Part shown: in pieces, positions 1-12,849 of the stretch
Numbering within the stretch: position 1 is the stretch's first letter
Layout: each line of letters opens with the position of its first letter
Assembly (NCBI GenBank): GCA_019096195.1
Contig: JAGTXK010000196.1
Span: 62,001-126,000 of the forward strand
Source of the DNA: Boletus sp. NGJ
Taxonomy: Eukaryota; Basidiomycota; Agaricomycetes; Boletales; Boletaceae
Direction: 5' to 3'
DNA length: 64,000 bases
Program-made: the position numbers and the translations under genes
The notes under the pieces: model-generated
Database searches by the model: none
What the model saw: only the letters and a program-made list of their open reading frames with translations
What the model was told of the DNA's origin: nothing

Positions 1-117
1 CCCCGTACGTAGAATATCAGGCTTCTGAGTGAGTGAAGTATCGGTGAACGAAATTATCGTAAACCCTTCTCAGGAGGCTGTAGCAGAAGCCTAGTTCTGA
101 CTTCATCAGCAACCACG

Positions 118-1547
118 ATGTCATTCGAAATACCAACTAAACGTATTCTATCCGGTGTTCAACTAGAGGACTTTCAGAACTCACAAACTCACGCCAACAT
201 CGTGACGTTCGTCGAGCAACTGAACGAATCGGTTGTCAATGTCAAACTCACCGATCACGTCGACGCCACTGTGCGTTCGCTTCGTTTTCATCTTGAAATC
301 AACAGTTGAAACTGGTCATACTGCGCAAGAGTAGAGGGCTGATCCTATCCTGAACATATTGGAACAAGTTGAGAGTATCGCTGCGCAAACCCCACCGATC
401 GATAACAAGGCATCACGCTTCGGGAATCCCGCCTTCAGGACCTTCCATGACAAGGTGGAAAAGGTGAATGATTCACTTCATCATTCTCCGAGTACTCGAG
501 ATGACACAAATCTAGCAAGCTCCTGCCCTCCACGCCGAACTCGGCGTGCCTGAAGCTGCAACCCCTGAACTGCAGGTATATTTCGTCAACGCGTGGGGTA
601 ACCGCGAACGCATCGATTATGGAAGCGGGATGGAACTCAACTTCCTTTGCTGGCTGTGAGCTGTGCTGTTGTACTCTTTGCATATTCCACCCTCTTATTG
701 GAGGCTCGTCTAGGTATTGCCTAAGACAGCTCGGCATAATCGATGAACGTGATCACTCGTCACTCGTCATCCGCGTGTTCTGGCGGTTGGTGCATATCAT
801 CATCCCTCATGCTCCGCCCTCATCTTCGTGAAGGTATGTACAGGTCATGCGAATCCTCCAGTCAACATACTGGCTTGAACCTGCGGGGTCTCATGGTGTG
901 TGGGGACTCGACGATTACCATTTCCTGCCCTTCTTGTTTGGTTCGGCGCAGTTGAGGACAAATGCTGCACCTACCGCCAGACGTGTTCCGGGGCACCCCT
1001 CACCCAAGGCGATCCATGTTCCCGAGATTGTCGACGAACTCGCAAAGGATTACATGTACTTTGCTTGCATAAAATTCATAAATTCTGTGAGTACTTGGTT
1101 TTCATTTCCTCATTCAAGCACGGACTCCCTAGCTGTTCAGATCAAGACAGCATCGCTTCGATGGCATTCTCCGATGCTCGACGATATATCAGCTGTACGT
1201 GATGGCTTCTCCCGTGCTACCGCCTGATCCAATCTCGCTCTCCCATCTTGTTGCAGGTGAAAACCTGGGATAAAGTCAACGCAGGCATGATCAAGATGTA
1301 CAAGGCCGAAGTGCTGGGAAAACTCCCTGTCATTCAACACTTTCTCTTTGGGTCTATCCTTCCGTACACTGGAAGACCCCCTCCAGCTTCTTCTGAGGGA
1401 ACTGGGATGCATGGTGGCCACGTACACGAAGGATGGGGTGATTGTTGCGGTATACATGTACCAAGCGCGTTCGCCGCGGCACAGGAGGAAGGGGCTCGAG
1501 CTCGGGTGATTGAAGGGCCAGGGATACGACCTGTCCCATTTGATTGA
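118..1547 (+). CDS. PTPA: Serine/threonine protein phosphatase 2A activator (PTPA/Rrd family peptidyl-prolyl isomerase)
   Basis: PTPA-family proteins fold and activate the PP2A catalytic subunit and have prolyl isomerase activity. Seven exons read as a 363-residue protein: 118-270, 335-463, 516-655, 714-785, 834-1086, 1141-1194 and 1257-1547, all joined at GT-AG introns with consistent phase. Family landmarks appear in order: [15 protein letters not shown] (about residue 70), [20 protein letters not shown] (about 110), [20 protein letters not shown] (about 175), [15 protein letters not shown] and [19 protein letters not shown] near the C-terminus. The ATG at 118 follows an AC-rich leader and is the first in frame. 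A low-complexity tail after FGSILPY is poorly conserved in the family. The gene looks intact. The fungal Rrd1 and Rrd2 paralogues were not separated here. Confidence 0.93.
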
Positions 1548-1883
1548 TTGATGTCGGGAACAACAGATTGTGACGGAGAGGGCATTGTTTCCGACCAGGA
1601 ATCAAAGACCGGTTATGGAAGCCTTGTATCTGTTCGTGGCGAGATGACGGGTATCTTTGACATTCTATCCATGTTTACAATCGTCTCTCCCATTGGCGAA
1701 TCAATATACTTTCTAGTTATTGTATTTGATTATTTGTGGGATCATGGCATCTAAGCTACAACCTAGGCCTGAGAGCAGGTTTCTTGACATTATTATATTA
1801 TAAGGATGTTCAGAGTAACACCTTACGCACGCGGTTGTCATTTATTACCACCCACTCCCGCCTAGATTGCCTGACCCACCACG

Positions 1884-2111
1884 CTATAATGAAAGCATAA
1901 GCATAATGGTGCAACAGATGGTATATAAGATCGAGACATACGTCTGCGAGAGCTTCCGAAGAGCGCTCCGCAAGCTCGCTGGGGACCTAATAAAATTTAA
2001 CCGAAGTCCATTTAGTCCAACCGAACCGCTCAGTCGAAAAGGATGGCGCACTGGGGCAGCGACGGCAGCAGCAGCGGCAAAAAGTAAGATGATGATGGCA
2101 GAGAACTGCAT
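1884..2111 (-). CDS. Possible small secreted protein
   Basis: A 75-residue reading frame begins with a convincing secretory signal: MQFSA, then a run of I/L/F and A residues, and an A-x-A type cleavage site (VAAPV, about residue 20). Upstream on the minus strand a TATAAGA-like box lies about 70 bases before the ATG. The rest of the frame has no recognisable domain and ends in a hydrophobic stretch, so the 3' part may be intron or untranslated sequence. A GTGCGC right after the signal peptide could be a donor. Small secreted proteins are common in fungi, but no family was recognised, and the whole call rests on the N-terminus and promoter context. Confidence 0.35.
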   Translation of the reverse strand: MQFSAIIILLFAAAAAVAAPVRHPFRLSGSVGLNGLRLNFIRSPASLRSALRKLSQTYVSILYTICCTIMLMLSL

Positions 2112-2961
2112 GATTGGCTTTTGAGAAGATGTTGCGAGGGATATGTTATGGCATTCTTGGTATAGAGTGCCCCGTCTTATACCCTCAAATCAGCTGTCGC
2201 CGTGATACGTGAACGTAACTATTAAATTGTTTGCGAGGGCATCTTCTTAGATCTGTGGGGCGGTGAATCATCCTCCGAGTCGGACTCGGGCTGTAACGCT
2301 TCCATCCATCCGTAGTTGAAACTTGAAGGTGGATTGTTAATAATTAACCTGTTCCTATCGATGGTTTCAGTGATGGGGACTGAACTCGAGCGACGACGTT
2401 GGTAGCTTACTAGGTTTCTGTAAGATCCAAGCATCTATCATCTGTGGTGATTCGACAACGGCCCAAGCCATCATGATGTGACATGTCAGTGCAAGTAACG
2501 GTATGTTCTTTTATCTGGTGTGATGTTCGGACTGCAGCTGTGAAACAGTCGACGTTGTGAAATGGCAATAGCCAAGGTTTCAGGATCATTGCCAATGGCA
2601 TGCACTGGGACGGGGAATTAAACTCGAGCTCTTGATGAGCGCTCGGGGATGGCCATGGAATATTACCCCCAAGAGAACAAAATGTTTTTTCATCATACTT
2701 TGGAAAGATACATGTCAAAGTATGCAGAGGTACATCACATCAGACTATCGCGTCAAGCGTCGGAAAGCTGCTACAAGCATAACTGGATTCCAGTCCAACA
2801 CGCCAGCGCATGGAAAGGATGAGAAGTGGATTATGGATCGGGTGGGTTGTGAAACGTCATCCAATCTGTGGACGAATGAAAACCCCTTTCTGTGTTTCAC
2901 CATCCAAACACTCTGATACGGACAAGGATCAGTCATCAAGATCGCTCAGGGGTAGAAAGAA
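2112..2961. other. Intergenic, no recognisable gene
   Basis: Several reading frames of 60-100 codons occur on both strands, but none shows a conserved motif or a splice-joined continuation. This is probably the upstream region of the 1884-2111 candidate plus the 3' flank of the ferric reductase. Confidence 0.5.
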
Positions 2962-5096
2962 CTAGACGTACTCCTCGTGGAACTCGACACCGCCCACGGC
3001 TCTCTTGAGTTGTGGATCAAAACACCTTACAGTCTCGCTAACGCTCCCGGCGAGAGAGACAGGGCCACAAACACCGACGAACACACCGCTGCAGCCACCA
3101 CCGCGGAGCACAGAATTGACGATGGCGTCGAGGTGTTTGATCATCTTGGGGCGTCCAGGGACGAGGGTGATACACGGAGGGAGGTACATTCCATCAAGCG
3201 ATTTGGCGGACGCGCGCGTGTAGAATACGGAGAAGCGCAGGCGAGCGGCATTACACTGGGAAATGAAAGCCGTAAGGAGGGGAATTATGGGGGTCAAAGA
3301 AGCTAAAAAGCTCGATGAGTGTTATGAAAAGAAAGGAAGGAAAATAAACAAACCAGGGTCAGCGATGCACCAGATGACGTCTATATCTGTGACATTGCTT
3401 GCATTGCCAGACTGGACGAGCTCTTGGACTGCGGATAGCGCGAACGACACACCGCTTCCGCCCACAACCAACATGATCCCAGAGTAGCTTGGCATGAGAG
3501 TGTTACCGACCCCACCTGTGGACAGCTCAATCCGGACGTAGAACATGCAGATCTCATGGGTGCATACCATACGGGCCTTCGACCATCACTTTGATACTTC
3601 TGCCAAGTTCTAGGCCCTGCTCGCCATACACTGATGTATTAGCTATCTCGTACATCTTGGTCGTCCACCTCCCCGCTTTCTTGCACAGCAAAACCAGGCC
3701 TTCGTCTGTCTTGCTGACGTTGGCGATCGTGAACGGGTGGATCTCAGCCAGACTCCAAAGACCCATGGTGGTTGAGAGGACGCGCAGACGAATATGCTGT
3801 CCAGCACGCCATCCGGCATTAATGGAGGGTATCTCGACGCGAGTAAGCCCTAGTTCGGGGATTGGGCGGAGGGTAGCGGTTGTGATGCGGGTTTTGATCG
3901 CACGAACAAGGTGATCAAGACCGTAGAAAACGCAGGCCACAACTACATAGGGTATACAGTTAGGAGAGTGGTTGCAAACCTGCAATGATGGCCTGGTCAG
4001 TATTGTTCTGAATCTAGCAAAGGCAAAAGGGACACGTCGGAGATGACGAATGGAAGAAATACGCTCACGGAGAACAAAAGCACGATGGAAGCCACAGCAT
4101 GTGTGATGAAGAAAAGATTGTAGGATCTTGACCGCACAAAGTGCAAGGAAAAGATGCCCAGCATGTCAAAGCACACCAGGGCAACGAGGCCCCACTTGAT
4201 AGTTGGCGCTGAGATGTTCTGTGAAAGATGACCGGCGATGCTCCATTTATAAACTGCGAGGAAAAGACGATCAAACACCCATACACAGGGTTACGATGCG
4301 AGATCGGAGACGTACTGTAGCCAATGGCATGAACGTTGGCAGCAAGCACCACAAAGCGTCCAACGAGGCGATGAAGGTAATTCAGCTGAATTGATAGATC
4401 AGAAAATTTGTTTCATGCTACATCGCCCGAAACACAGACCTTTTCATACCCAACACCAACGAGCATGCCAATCACATTGTTCTTTGCAGCAAGGATATAA
4501 ATGAAGGGCAGCTGAGAAGCGGTGACCCAGCCACTACGGTCAAAGTCGACAAACGGACTAGACTTGTAAAGCCCTGCGTATAAGATAACGACGGCGTATC
4601 CTGTCATTAAGAGGACCTGTCCAAGCGAGTAATTCTCATGCACACGCCTGTGCAGCAAGCTTGCTACAGGGTGTATCAAAGAAGAAAGCATTGGCATGTG
4701 CCATGTCTGTTGTATCGAAGCAGGTAGCACAACGGTCAAGGGGCGGGAAGGGAGTGCTTTCTCGTTGTATGTGGACTGGGAAGTAAGATAAGGGACACTC
4801 TGCGAATGCGTAGCGTCGGAGCTGTCATCATCGAGGTCAAGTGCAGCCTTCTGAGGGTTGGAATGTAGATAGATGGAATTGGTGTTGAGATTGATGCGTG
4901 GTTTGCGCGTCATAGTGGTTGAACGAAGGAAGTGGCCCTGAAGCCATTCGGAGCGATGGGCAAAGCGGGTAATTGCTCTCGGGGCATTGAATACGGCGAA
5001 GACGAGGATGACGATGAGGAGGAAGATGTCTACATGATACACAAGGGAAATGGGATCGACTTTGGACGACGCAGACCTGGTTGAGATCGAGGGCAT
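2962..5096 (-). CDS. Ferric-chelate reductase (FRE family, heme/FAD/NADPH transmembrane oxidoreductase)
   Basis: Members move electrons from cytosolic NADPH through FAD and two membrane hemes to extracellular ferric chelates. Exon 1 (5096-4440, 219 codons) encodes an N-terminal helix, a polar loop and two more helices. After an intron come LNYLHRLVGRF and NVHAIGY, then FVRSRSYNLFFITHAVAS, which together supply the expected heme histidines. The FAD-binding domain carries IHPFTIANV, and the intron-split GPYG/GVGN leads into GGSGVSFAL of the NADPH domain. The last exon has the CGP motif (VGVCGPVSLAG) and ends EFHEEYV. Five introns are apparent: about 4439-4386, 4316-4261, 4070-3983, 3570-3520 and 3350-3300. 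Every expected region is present, so the gene looks intact. Which substrate metal it uses cannot be read from the sequence. Confidence 0.92.
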
Positions 5097-5583
5097 TGTA
5101 CTAAAAGATTGGGCTAGAAAAGAGGGCTAGTCCCAACCAGCGGACGAGTTGGGTGCACGTCACAACAGACGGAGTTGAAGGAGAGTGGTGTGCCTCTTGG
5201 CTGCTTCGCCTGCAGGTAAATAAGCGAGGATAGTGGACGAGGGCTGCGTAATCGGGTCAAGCTGTGAAGAATGGACCTTCCTTCTATGAACAATAAAGTT
5301 GCCATGGTCATAACCACACTAACACCTGGACCGATAAGTAATGGAGCAGGTTGCCGATGTTCCGAACAAAGTTAGATCAAATTCGTGGGAAAGTGCAGCC
5401 CCGCTACTACCGGATTCTGCCGTGTCGGAGTTATTACCGTATTGTCATTGTTACACTTACGTGAACTCAGCTACCAGGTCATCGACGCATTGTCCACGAG
5501 AACGACTGGAATGGTGCCCCGTGCTCCGTTGGTGATATATGATATCTAGGTTCGTTTGTACATTTTGTGTAGCCGCATCACCT
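5097..5583. other. Ferric reductase 5' flank, no recognisable gene
   Basis: This is upstream sequence of the minus-strand ferric reductase. A 67-codon frame at 5114-5317 on the same strand has no conserved features. A T13 run lies at about 5610-5622, just past this stretch. Confidence 0.4.
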
Positions 5584-6260
5584 TCATCCAGATGGAACGT
5601 CAGTAAGGTTTTTTTTTTTTTTCGATGCTTCAGGTCCGACTTGTCTCCTGATCCCCAAGATTCGGCGGGGCTGCCCCCCCTTGATTGCGTTCTCCACGGC
5701 ATTGAAATCGAAATCACTTGCCCCCCATAATTGTGGGAAAGCGACCGACAAATATCGTGGGAGCATCTCACCAGAATATGCCAACGCAGCAGTTTCAAAA
5801 GCCGTCAAGCAACAGCAGGCGGCGTTTCCGAGTATGAAATGGAATATGGCGTGTGCTGGAGTGCAGAATCGTTCTACGGCCGCTGGGCGGCGTGGCACGG
5901 GGTTACCAAGGCAGCATCATTCCATCCCTCGGAGCCAAGGTCGGTTACCATGCAGCTTGAGTGTGTGCCTAAAAGTGTGCGTAGCGCCTCCAGGTCACCG
6001 GTGCTGTAGGACATGGCCAAACCGAACAAGTTGAAGGTGGGAGGATGTCTTAGTCGACGACGCGCATCTGCTCCGAGATCAGATTCACATTGATCCATCT
6101 TTGATTTCCAGGTATGCCAGGAATGCGTAAACAACGCTTCCTTCGGCATGCGACAGGAGGGAATAAAAAAAATCACTACATTTGATGGCGTTGATACCAC
6201 CGCTTGGGGGATCCTGGGGAGAGCCGGAGAGGGTTTGGCTCGGAATTTCTTTCCGATCAT
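5584..6260 (-). CDS. Unrecognised, possibly spliced or decaying gene
   Basis: Two overlapping minus-strand frames (6260-5874 and 5898-5584) read with non-random composition, for example LFGLAMSYSTGDLEALRTLL and then a Cys/Ala-rich hydrophobic stretch near LGNAACCCLTAFETAALAYS. They could be joined through a short GT-AG intron near 5905-5875 (GTAACC...GCCGTAG). I do not recognise the family and cannot fix a start or an end. It may be a real hypothetical gene or a remnant of one. Confidence 0.22.
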
Positions 6261-6639
6261 CCACTCATCTCATCAATATTTGATCTGACAGAAAATGTCA
6301 TGACTACAACCCTGGGTTCGCGCAAATATTGACAGATCCCCTCAATTATCCGTCGTACGTATGTCATAGCTTATCCACGTCGCTTTCGTCTCTTCTTCTA
6401 GCGTTATACTTTTCTCTAGGTACTGTACAGTCCCGTCGTCGTATCCTTTCCGTTCTCTCTTTTTCTAGCGATCGACGTGCTGCATCGGTGTTCGCACCAC
6501 CGTACGATTGTTAGCGATCGTGGAGCAACATCCAAACCCCACTACCCGGTGGTCACGTTCAGGGCCAGCACCCGTGCCAGTGGAATCCTCAAAAAACCTG
6601 TGGCAGCGACTTACATTGCTGCGCTGCTGTCAGTTCATG

Positions 6640-6779
6640 CCTGTAAGGCCGCGGCCCTGTCGCCAGCAACGTTGTGTTATTACCACCGCGCCTGTCATCT
6701 TCGTTGCCTGCAAGGTCGCGGCTCAGTTGCAGCATGTTGCATCAGTGCACTACTGCCGCCGCGCCCTTCATCTCCGTTG
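6640..6779. repeat. Imperfect tandem duplication, about 70 bp unit
   Basis: Two adjacent units (about 6640-6706 and 6707-6779) both start CCTG(T/C)AAGG(C/T)CGCGGC, share a YRCCRCCGCGCC core and end TC(T/C)TCGTTG-like before the next CCTGCA. The spacer between 6300 and 7165 is otherwise without a recognisable gene and forms the 5' flank of the ABC transporter. Confidence 0.6.
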
Positions 6780-7165
6780 CCTGCAGTCAGCATACAAGCA
6801 GATAAGTTGTGGTGTGACTCGGACTCACAGTGGGGCCCGTCTGTAAATTAATACCGATATCAATGCAATGAATGATTGGAATGATTGGAATTTGGATGAT
6901 AGTGCCAGTGCTAAAGTAGTGCCAAATCACAAACTCTATTGATCTGATAAATTTGCTTACACGAGTGGTGCGACAAGTGAATATTTGAATGTCGGTGGGA
7001 GACGCGCCTCGGCACAGCCCCTAGTCGTAGGACTACTAGTAGGATGTCAGCCTGATTTCGTTCCACATCGATCCTTAGTCATGTAGGCTCTTTGAGAGCC
7101 CCTATCCACGTTTGCTCTCCGCGTCTGCTATCCATCCTTTTCATCGACCAGTGACTTACGTCCAT

Positions 7166-10100
7166 ATGCCATCAGGCGTCGAGGCTCAGGACGGTGGACA
7201 AATCCTGCCCGACTCTGTCAATGCGGTGCTAGAGGGTTGGGGGGATACCGAGTATCTCCATACGCTACTCGGCCTGGCCGACCCCGCCATCGCTTCCACG
7301 AGTCAAGCAGATCGTAGAGAACCTGAGCAGCAACGTCGAGGACGCAACCGACCTCGCGCGATGTCTTCTGTCTCTCACTGCGCAAACCTGGACTACTTCG
7401 ATCCGCGAGGGGTCGGCGCACTACGACATACGTTGAGTAGGATGTCTACAGCTCAAAGCATGCGAGCACAGATCGGGCGCCCCGAAGACAATCTGGGAAT
7501 ACCAGGTCAGAGACTTCCCACTGCCGAGATGGGTGGCGGAGCGTTCGACTTTGAAGCAGTCTTGCGGGACGTACTCAAGAGGTGCGACCCACAATCTCGC
7601 AGGCTTCCGTTTCGTACTGACTCGAGATTCGGTTCGCAGGCACGGTGAGGCTGACATCAAGTCACGCGAGCTCGGAGTGCTGTTCGATCAGCTTCGTGTC
7701 GTTGGAAAAGGCACTTCGTCGTCACTGCAATCCACGCTCGGTTCGGGTTTGAATCCAATGAACGTTTTACGTACCATCCAGGACCTCCGACACCCGCACT
7801 TGCACGACATCATTAGCGGTTTTCAGGGCGTCGTTCGTCCTGGCGAGATGCTTCGTATGTTGCTGCAACACTGAACCGATCTTCTAAGGGGTTGACGATA
7901 TGATCAGTTGTTCTCGGGCGACCGGGATCAGGGTGTACCACCCTTCTTAAAGTATTGGCCAATTGGCGCGATGAATTCCATGCCGTCGAAGGAGAGGTTT
8001 GCTACAACTCATTTTCTCCAGACGACATTCGCCTTCACTATCGTGGAGATGTCCAATATTGCCCAGAGGACGACGTGCATTTCCCCACGCTATCTGTCGA
8101 ACAGACAATCGGCTTCGCCGCAAAGACGCGCGCTCCTCATGCACGCGCTCAGGGATTGTCGCGCAAGGAGTTTTGGGTGGAAATTACAGATATCTTGATG
8201 ACCTTATTTGGCCTGCGACACGTAAGAAGAACGCCAGTAGGAGATGCTGCATTACGAGGGGTCTCCGGTGGGGAGAAGAAAAGAGTGTCTATCAGCGAAA
8301 CCTTGGCAACGAGGAACTTATTGGCCTGCTGGGACAAGTATGTTCGACTCTTTCCTGAAGCTGAGCCATTGTGTTTATGTTATTCTTCAATGACAGCTCG
8401 ACACGAGGTCTGGACGCGTCCACCGCTGTCGAATATGTGCATGCATTGCGGATTGCAACCAACCTCCTCAGGGTGGCCACCATAGTCTCGATATATCAAG
8501 CAGGAGAGTCGCTCTATGAGATGTTCGACAAGGTTTGCCTGATCTACGAAGGTCGAATGGTCTATTTTGGCCCGGCAAACGATGCGAGACAATACTTCAT
8601 CGACATGGGATACGAACCAGCGAACCGGCAAACAACGTCTGACTTTCTGGTTGCCGTAACGGATCCCAACGGACGTCAGGTCCGGGATGGTATGCATGGC
8701 ATTCCTTCGACATCGGAAGAGTTCGAGCGATATTACCGGCAATCGCTGACCATGCAGGAAAATCTAGAGGACATGGCTTCCTTTCGAGAACAGTATGTGG
8801 GGAAAGAGGATTTGATATATGCATATCGTGAAAGCGCCAAGGCGGAGCGTGCGAGGCACATGCAGAAGCACAGCCCATATACGATTTCCATCCCGATGCA
8901 AATCCGGAGCGTGATGGCAAGGAGGGTTCAGATACAGGCAGGCGCTGTCTCACTTGTCGTCATAAATACCTGGTGAGGGTCTATTGTGCTCCTTTGATCC
9001 TATTGACCCACGAGACTCCAGCGTATTCATTCTGCAAGCCATCATTCTCGGGACGACGTTCCTGCAACTGTCAACAAATACCACAGCGTACTATTCTCGT
9101 GGCGGGATCTTATTCTTGTCCGTTCTTTTTCGTCCTCTCTGCTCTCATCTAATGATTTTCGCAGTGCCATATTCCTACCTGCACTCTTCGCGATGTCAGA
9201 GATACCCTCTCTCTTTTCCATGAGGCCGATCATCCAGCGACATTACAAGGCAGCCATGTACCACCCCTTTGTTGAAGCAATTGCATTAACTCTAGTCGAT
9301 GTGCCGATTACGTTCACAATTATCTTATTGTACAGCATCGTCCTATACTTCTTGGTCGGGCTTCAAACCTCTGCGGGGCAATTCTTGTGCGTAAATGCAT
9401 TCACCTGCGCGCGCTACTTCTTATGTTTGGTATTCGTGATAGCATATTCTTCTTATTCGTGTTTGTCACCTCACTCCTAGGAAAAGCACTGTTTCGCAGT
9501 CTAGCGGCAGCGTTCAAATCAGAGGCACCAGCTCAAGCATTCGCCGGAATTCTCATTTTAGTGGTATCCTTGTACAGTCAGTGTTTCACCGCTGACAGGC
9601 CGCGGTGGAGATCCTGACACGTTCCAATTAGCCGGGTATATCATACCACAACCATCCATGATCGGCGCTCTGCGGTGGATCACCTACGTTAACGCAAGTC
9701 CTCTACTTCCCTCGGATGTACATATGCTCAAAGAGAGTACTAGCCGATTAGGTATTCATTTGAATCCCTCATAGCGAACGAGTTCCATACTATCAACGGG
9801 TTTTGCGGGACGCTCGTTCCAAGTGGTCCGTTGTATGGCTCGTTCCCCGATAGCAACAAAGCGTGTACGACGGTTGGCTCTCAAACAGGGGACCCATTCG
9901 TCAACGGGAATAACTTTGTGCTTCTCTCGTACGGTTATTCGTACAGTCACCTATGGAGGGTATGTTACAGTTTTGTTATCCTTTCCAGCTAACCTCGTAT
10001 CACACCAGAATCTTGGGATCGTGATTGCCTTTGCTGTCTTCTTCATAATTCTCCTCCTCATCTTTACCGAGTTTAACACCAGTCTGGCCGGCGCAACGTC

Positions 10101-12849
10101 TGTCGTGTTGTTCAAGCAAGGTGCAGACGTTTCTGCCATTCAAGATGAAATATCTCCTCTGTCAAATTTGGACGAAGAGAAGCCAAAGGTACCAAGTTCT
10201 ACAAACTCTGAATCGGATGCACGAAGGGAGAACAAAGAGGATATCCGCGAGGCGTTGGAGCACCAGGCTAAGACGAGGAACACGTTCACCTGGCAAGAAA
10301 TGAATTATGAGGTCGCAGGCCGACGCCTTCTCAACGACGTCGCTGGTTTTGTTGCTCCGGGAAGGCTCACGGCTCTCATGGGCGAATCTGGCGCCGGTAA
10401 GGTATGTGCATTAAAACGAAATCCTTCTAGTTTGTCGCTGTTGACGTTTCTCTTTCAAAGACGACACTCCTGAACGTGTTGGCAGAGCGCACAGAAACGG
10501 GCGTTGTTTCGGGGACTCGTCTCGTGAATGGTCACCCTCTGCCACCCGATTTCCAAGCTCAGACGTGAGTTACTCGCCTGTCTTGAGGCTCTGCTAAACG
10601 GAACTGTTGTCAGTGGTTACTGCCAGCAAACGGACACGCACCTTGAGACGATGACGGTCAGGGAAGCATTGCTGTTCTCGGCAAAGTTAAGGCAGCCATT
10701 TAGTGTTCCAGCCACCGAGAAAGAAGCCTAGTACGCTATTTCTTGTCCCGAGTTTGTACCAATTTTGAGGCTTGCTTGTAGTGTCGAGAGGTGCCTGAAG
10801 ATGTGTGGGCTGGACGGTTATAAAGACGCGATAGTCGGCTCGCTTGGTGTTGAAATGAAGAAGCGAACGACTATTGGGGTAGAACTGGCCGCCAAAGTAC
10901 GCACGTATCTCGCTCTTCCGCAATGGCCATGTTCTAAAGGATTTTTCCAGCCAAAGCTGCTATTATTTCTTGACGAACCCACTTCTGGATTGGACTCACA
11001 GAGCGCATGGGCGATCGTCTCGTTTCTACGGGACCTGGCAGATAGCGGGCAAGCGATTCTATGCACGTTCGTTCATCTTCCTTGTTGCCTCATGCAATCG
11101 CTGATGGCATACACACACAGCATACACCAGGTTGGCAACCACCGCTTCTGGACATCCGCGTGTGCTGATATGGACTGGTACAGCCCTCCGCTGAGCTTTT
11201 CCAAGTCTTTGATCGGTTGCTCTTGCTTCGAATGGGTGGCGAAACTGTTTATTTTGGTGATATTGGGCCCAGCGCTGCGACGCTCATACAGTATTTCGAA
11301 GGGAACGGATCGCGTCACTGCGATGCCGAGGAAAACCCGTACGTTTGCTTTGTCTTGATCGGCATTAGCATCCTGGATAATATCTCAATGTCTTCAACAG
11401 AGCCGAGTTCATCCTCGACGTCATTGGCGCTGGGGCGACAGCGACCAGTAAGGCAGATTGGCACCAAATCTGGACCAACTCCGCCGAGTCGACGCTCGTC
11501 AATAACGAAATCGATGGCATCGTTGCTGAAGGGCAGAACACACGCCCTGTGTCTGCCGTCATCCGTTCCGGATTCGCGACGCCTTGGGTCTATCAAGTAT
11601 GGACGCTGCTCATGCGCAATCTTGCACACTATTGGAGAAGCCCGACCTACGTGATGGCAAAGATGATGCTGAACATCGTCGGTGGTCTATTCATCGGATT
11701 CACCTTTTTCCAGCGCAATAATTCTCTCTCGGGCACGCAGAACAAACTGTTTGTGCGTATCCACTTTCACGTCGTTGATCAGACATTGGTAGTGAGACTC
11801 CACCCAGGCGGTGTTTATGGCATTGATTCTGAGCGTACCACTCGCGAATCAACTTCAGGTCGTCTTTCTGAACCTTCGTGACGTGTACGAGATTCGAGAA
11901 CGTCCCAGCAGGATCTATTCATGGCCAGCGCTCGTCACGTCGCAGATCCTCGTGGAACTTCCCTGGAACATGCTGGGATCGACGCTCTTCTTCCTCTGCT
12001 GGTACTGGACGGTCGGTTTCCCGACAGACAGGGCCGCATACACCTTCCTCCTCCTTGGGGTTCTCTTTCCAATTTACTACACCACCATCGGCCAAGCCGT
12101 CGCAGCGATGAGTCCCACGGCAGAGATTGCGGGCATTTTGTTCAGCTTTCTCTTCTCCTTTGTGTTGACCTTCAACGGTGTCGTTCAACCGTTCTCGCAA
12201 CTTGGTTGGTGGCAATGGATGTATAGGCTCTCGCCTTACACATACCTCATTGAGGGATTAGTGTCCCAGAGTAAGCGATCTCGCTCCGGAACATCGTCGA
12301 CGATCCTGTCTTTCTGACGTTCCCTGCAGTTCTTTCCGGACAGTCGATCCAATGTTCCGCAAAAGAATTTGCAGTGATCCAGCCGCCTTCGGGCTACTCT
12401 TGCGCGTCCTACCTCGATCCCTTTATCTCGAGTTCCGGGGGATACCTTCAAAACCCTGACGCGGGGTCGAACTGCCTGTACTGCTCCGCCAGCACGGCAG
12501 ACGCGTGGCTTTTTAGCACGTTCAACATCCAATATGTGCATCGGTGGCGGAACGTGGGCTTGTTTTGCGCGTTTATCGTGTTTAACGTGAGTTGATGCGA
12601 TTCCTTTTGTGTATTCTTGCTTGCTTGAGTTGGGCCCTTGGTAAATGTTTTTTTTTTTGGTGCTGATGGTGCTATTGACAGATTTGCGCCATGTATGCGT
12701 TCACATACCTTTTCCGTATCCGGTCGTACAAGAAGAGCAAAATCATTGTCGAGCACGCCATGTCGCGCGCGCGCGGTGTCTTGAAGTTGTTCAGGAGGGC
12801 GCCGAACAAAGATAAAGAGACGAACGATCATGAAGGAGACGAATCGTGA
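7166..12849 (+). CDS. PDR/CDR-type ABC transporter (ABC-G full size, NBD-TMD-NBD-TMD)
   Basis: A fungal pleiotropic-drug-resistance exporter, expected in the plasma membrane. The ATG at 7166 opens a roughly 200-residue N-terminal region. NBD1 has Walker [10 protein letters not shown], completed across an intron at about 7856-7908, signature [11 protein letters not shown], and the fungus-typical Walker [20 protein letters not shown]1 follows, with the Cys-containing external loop ([24 protein letters not shown]) before SYSHLWRNLGI. NBD2 has Walker A GESGAGKTTLLN, the degenerate signature typical of the subfamily ([17 protein letters not shown]), Walker [21 protein letters not shown] and the switch [13 protein letters not shown]2 includes [20 protein letters not shown]. 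About 18 short introns were inferred, including one with a GC donor at 9694. No frame breaks were seen. Exported substrates are unknown. Confidence 0.93.
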
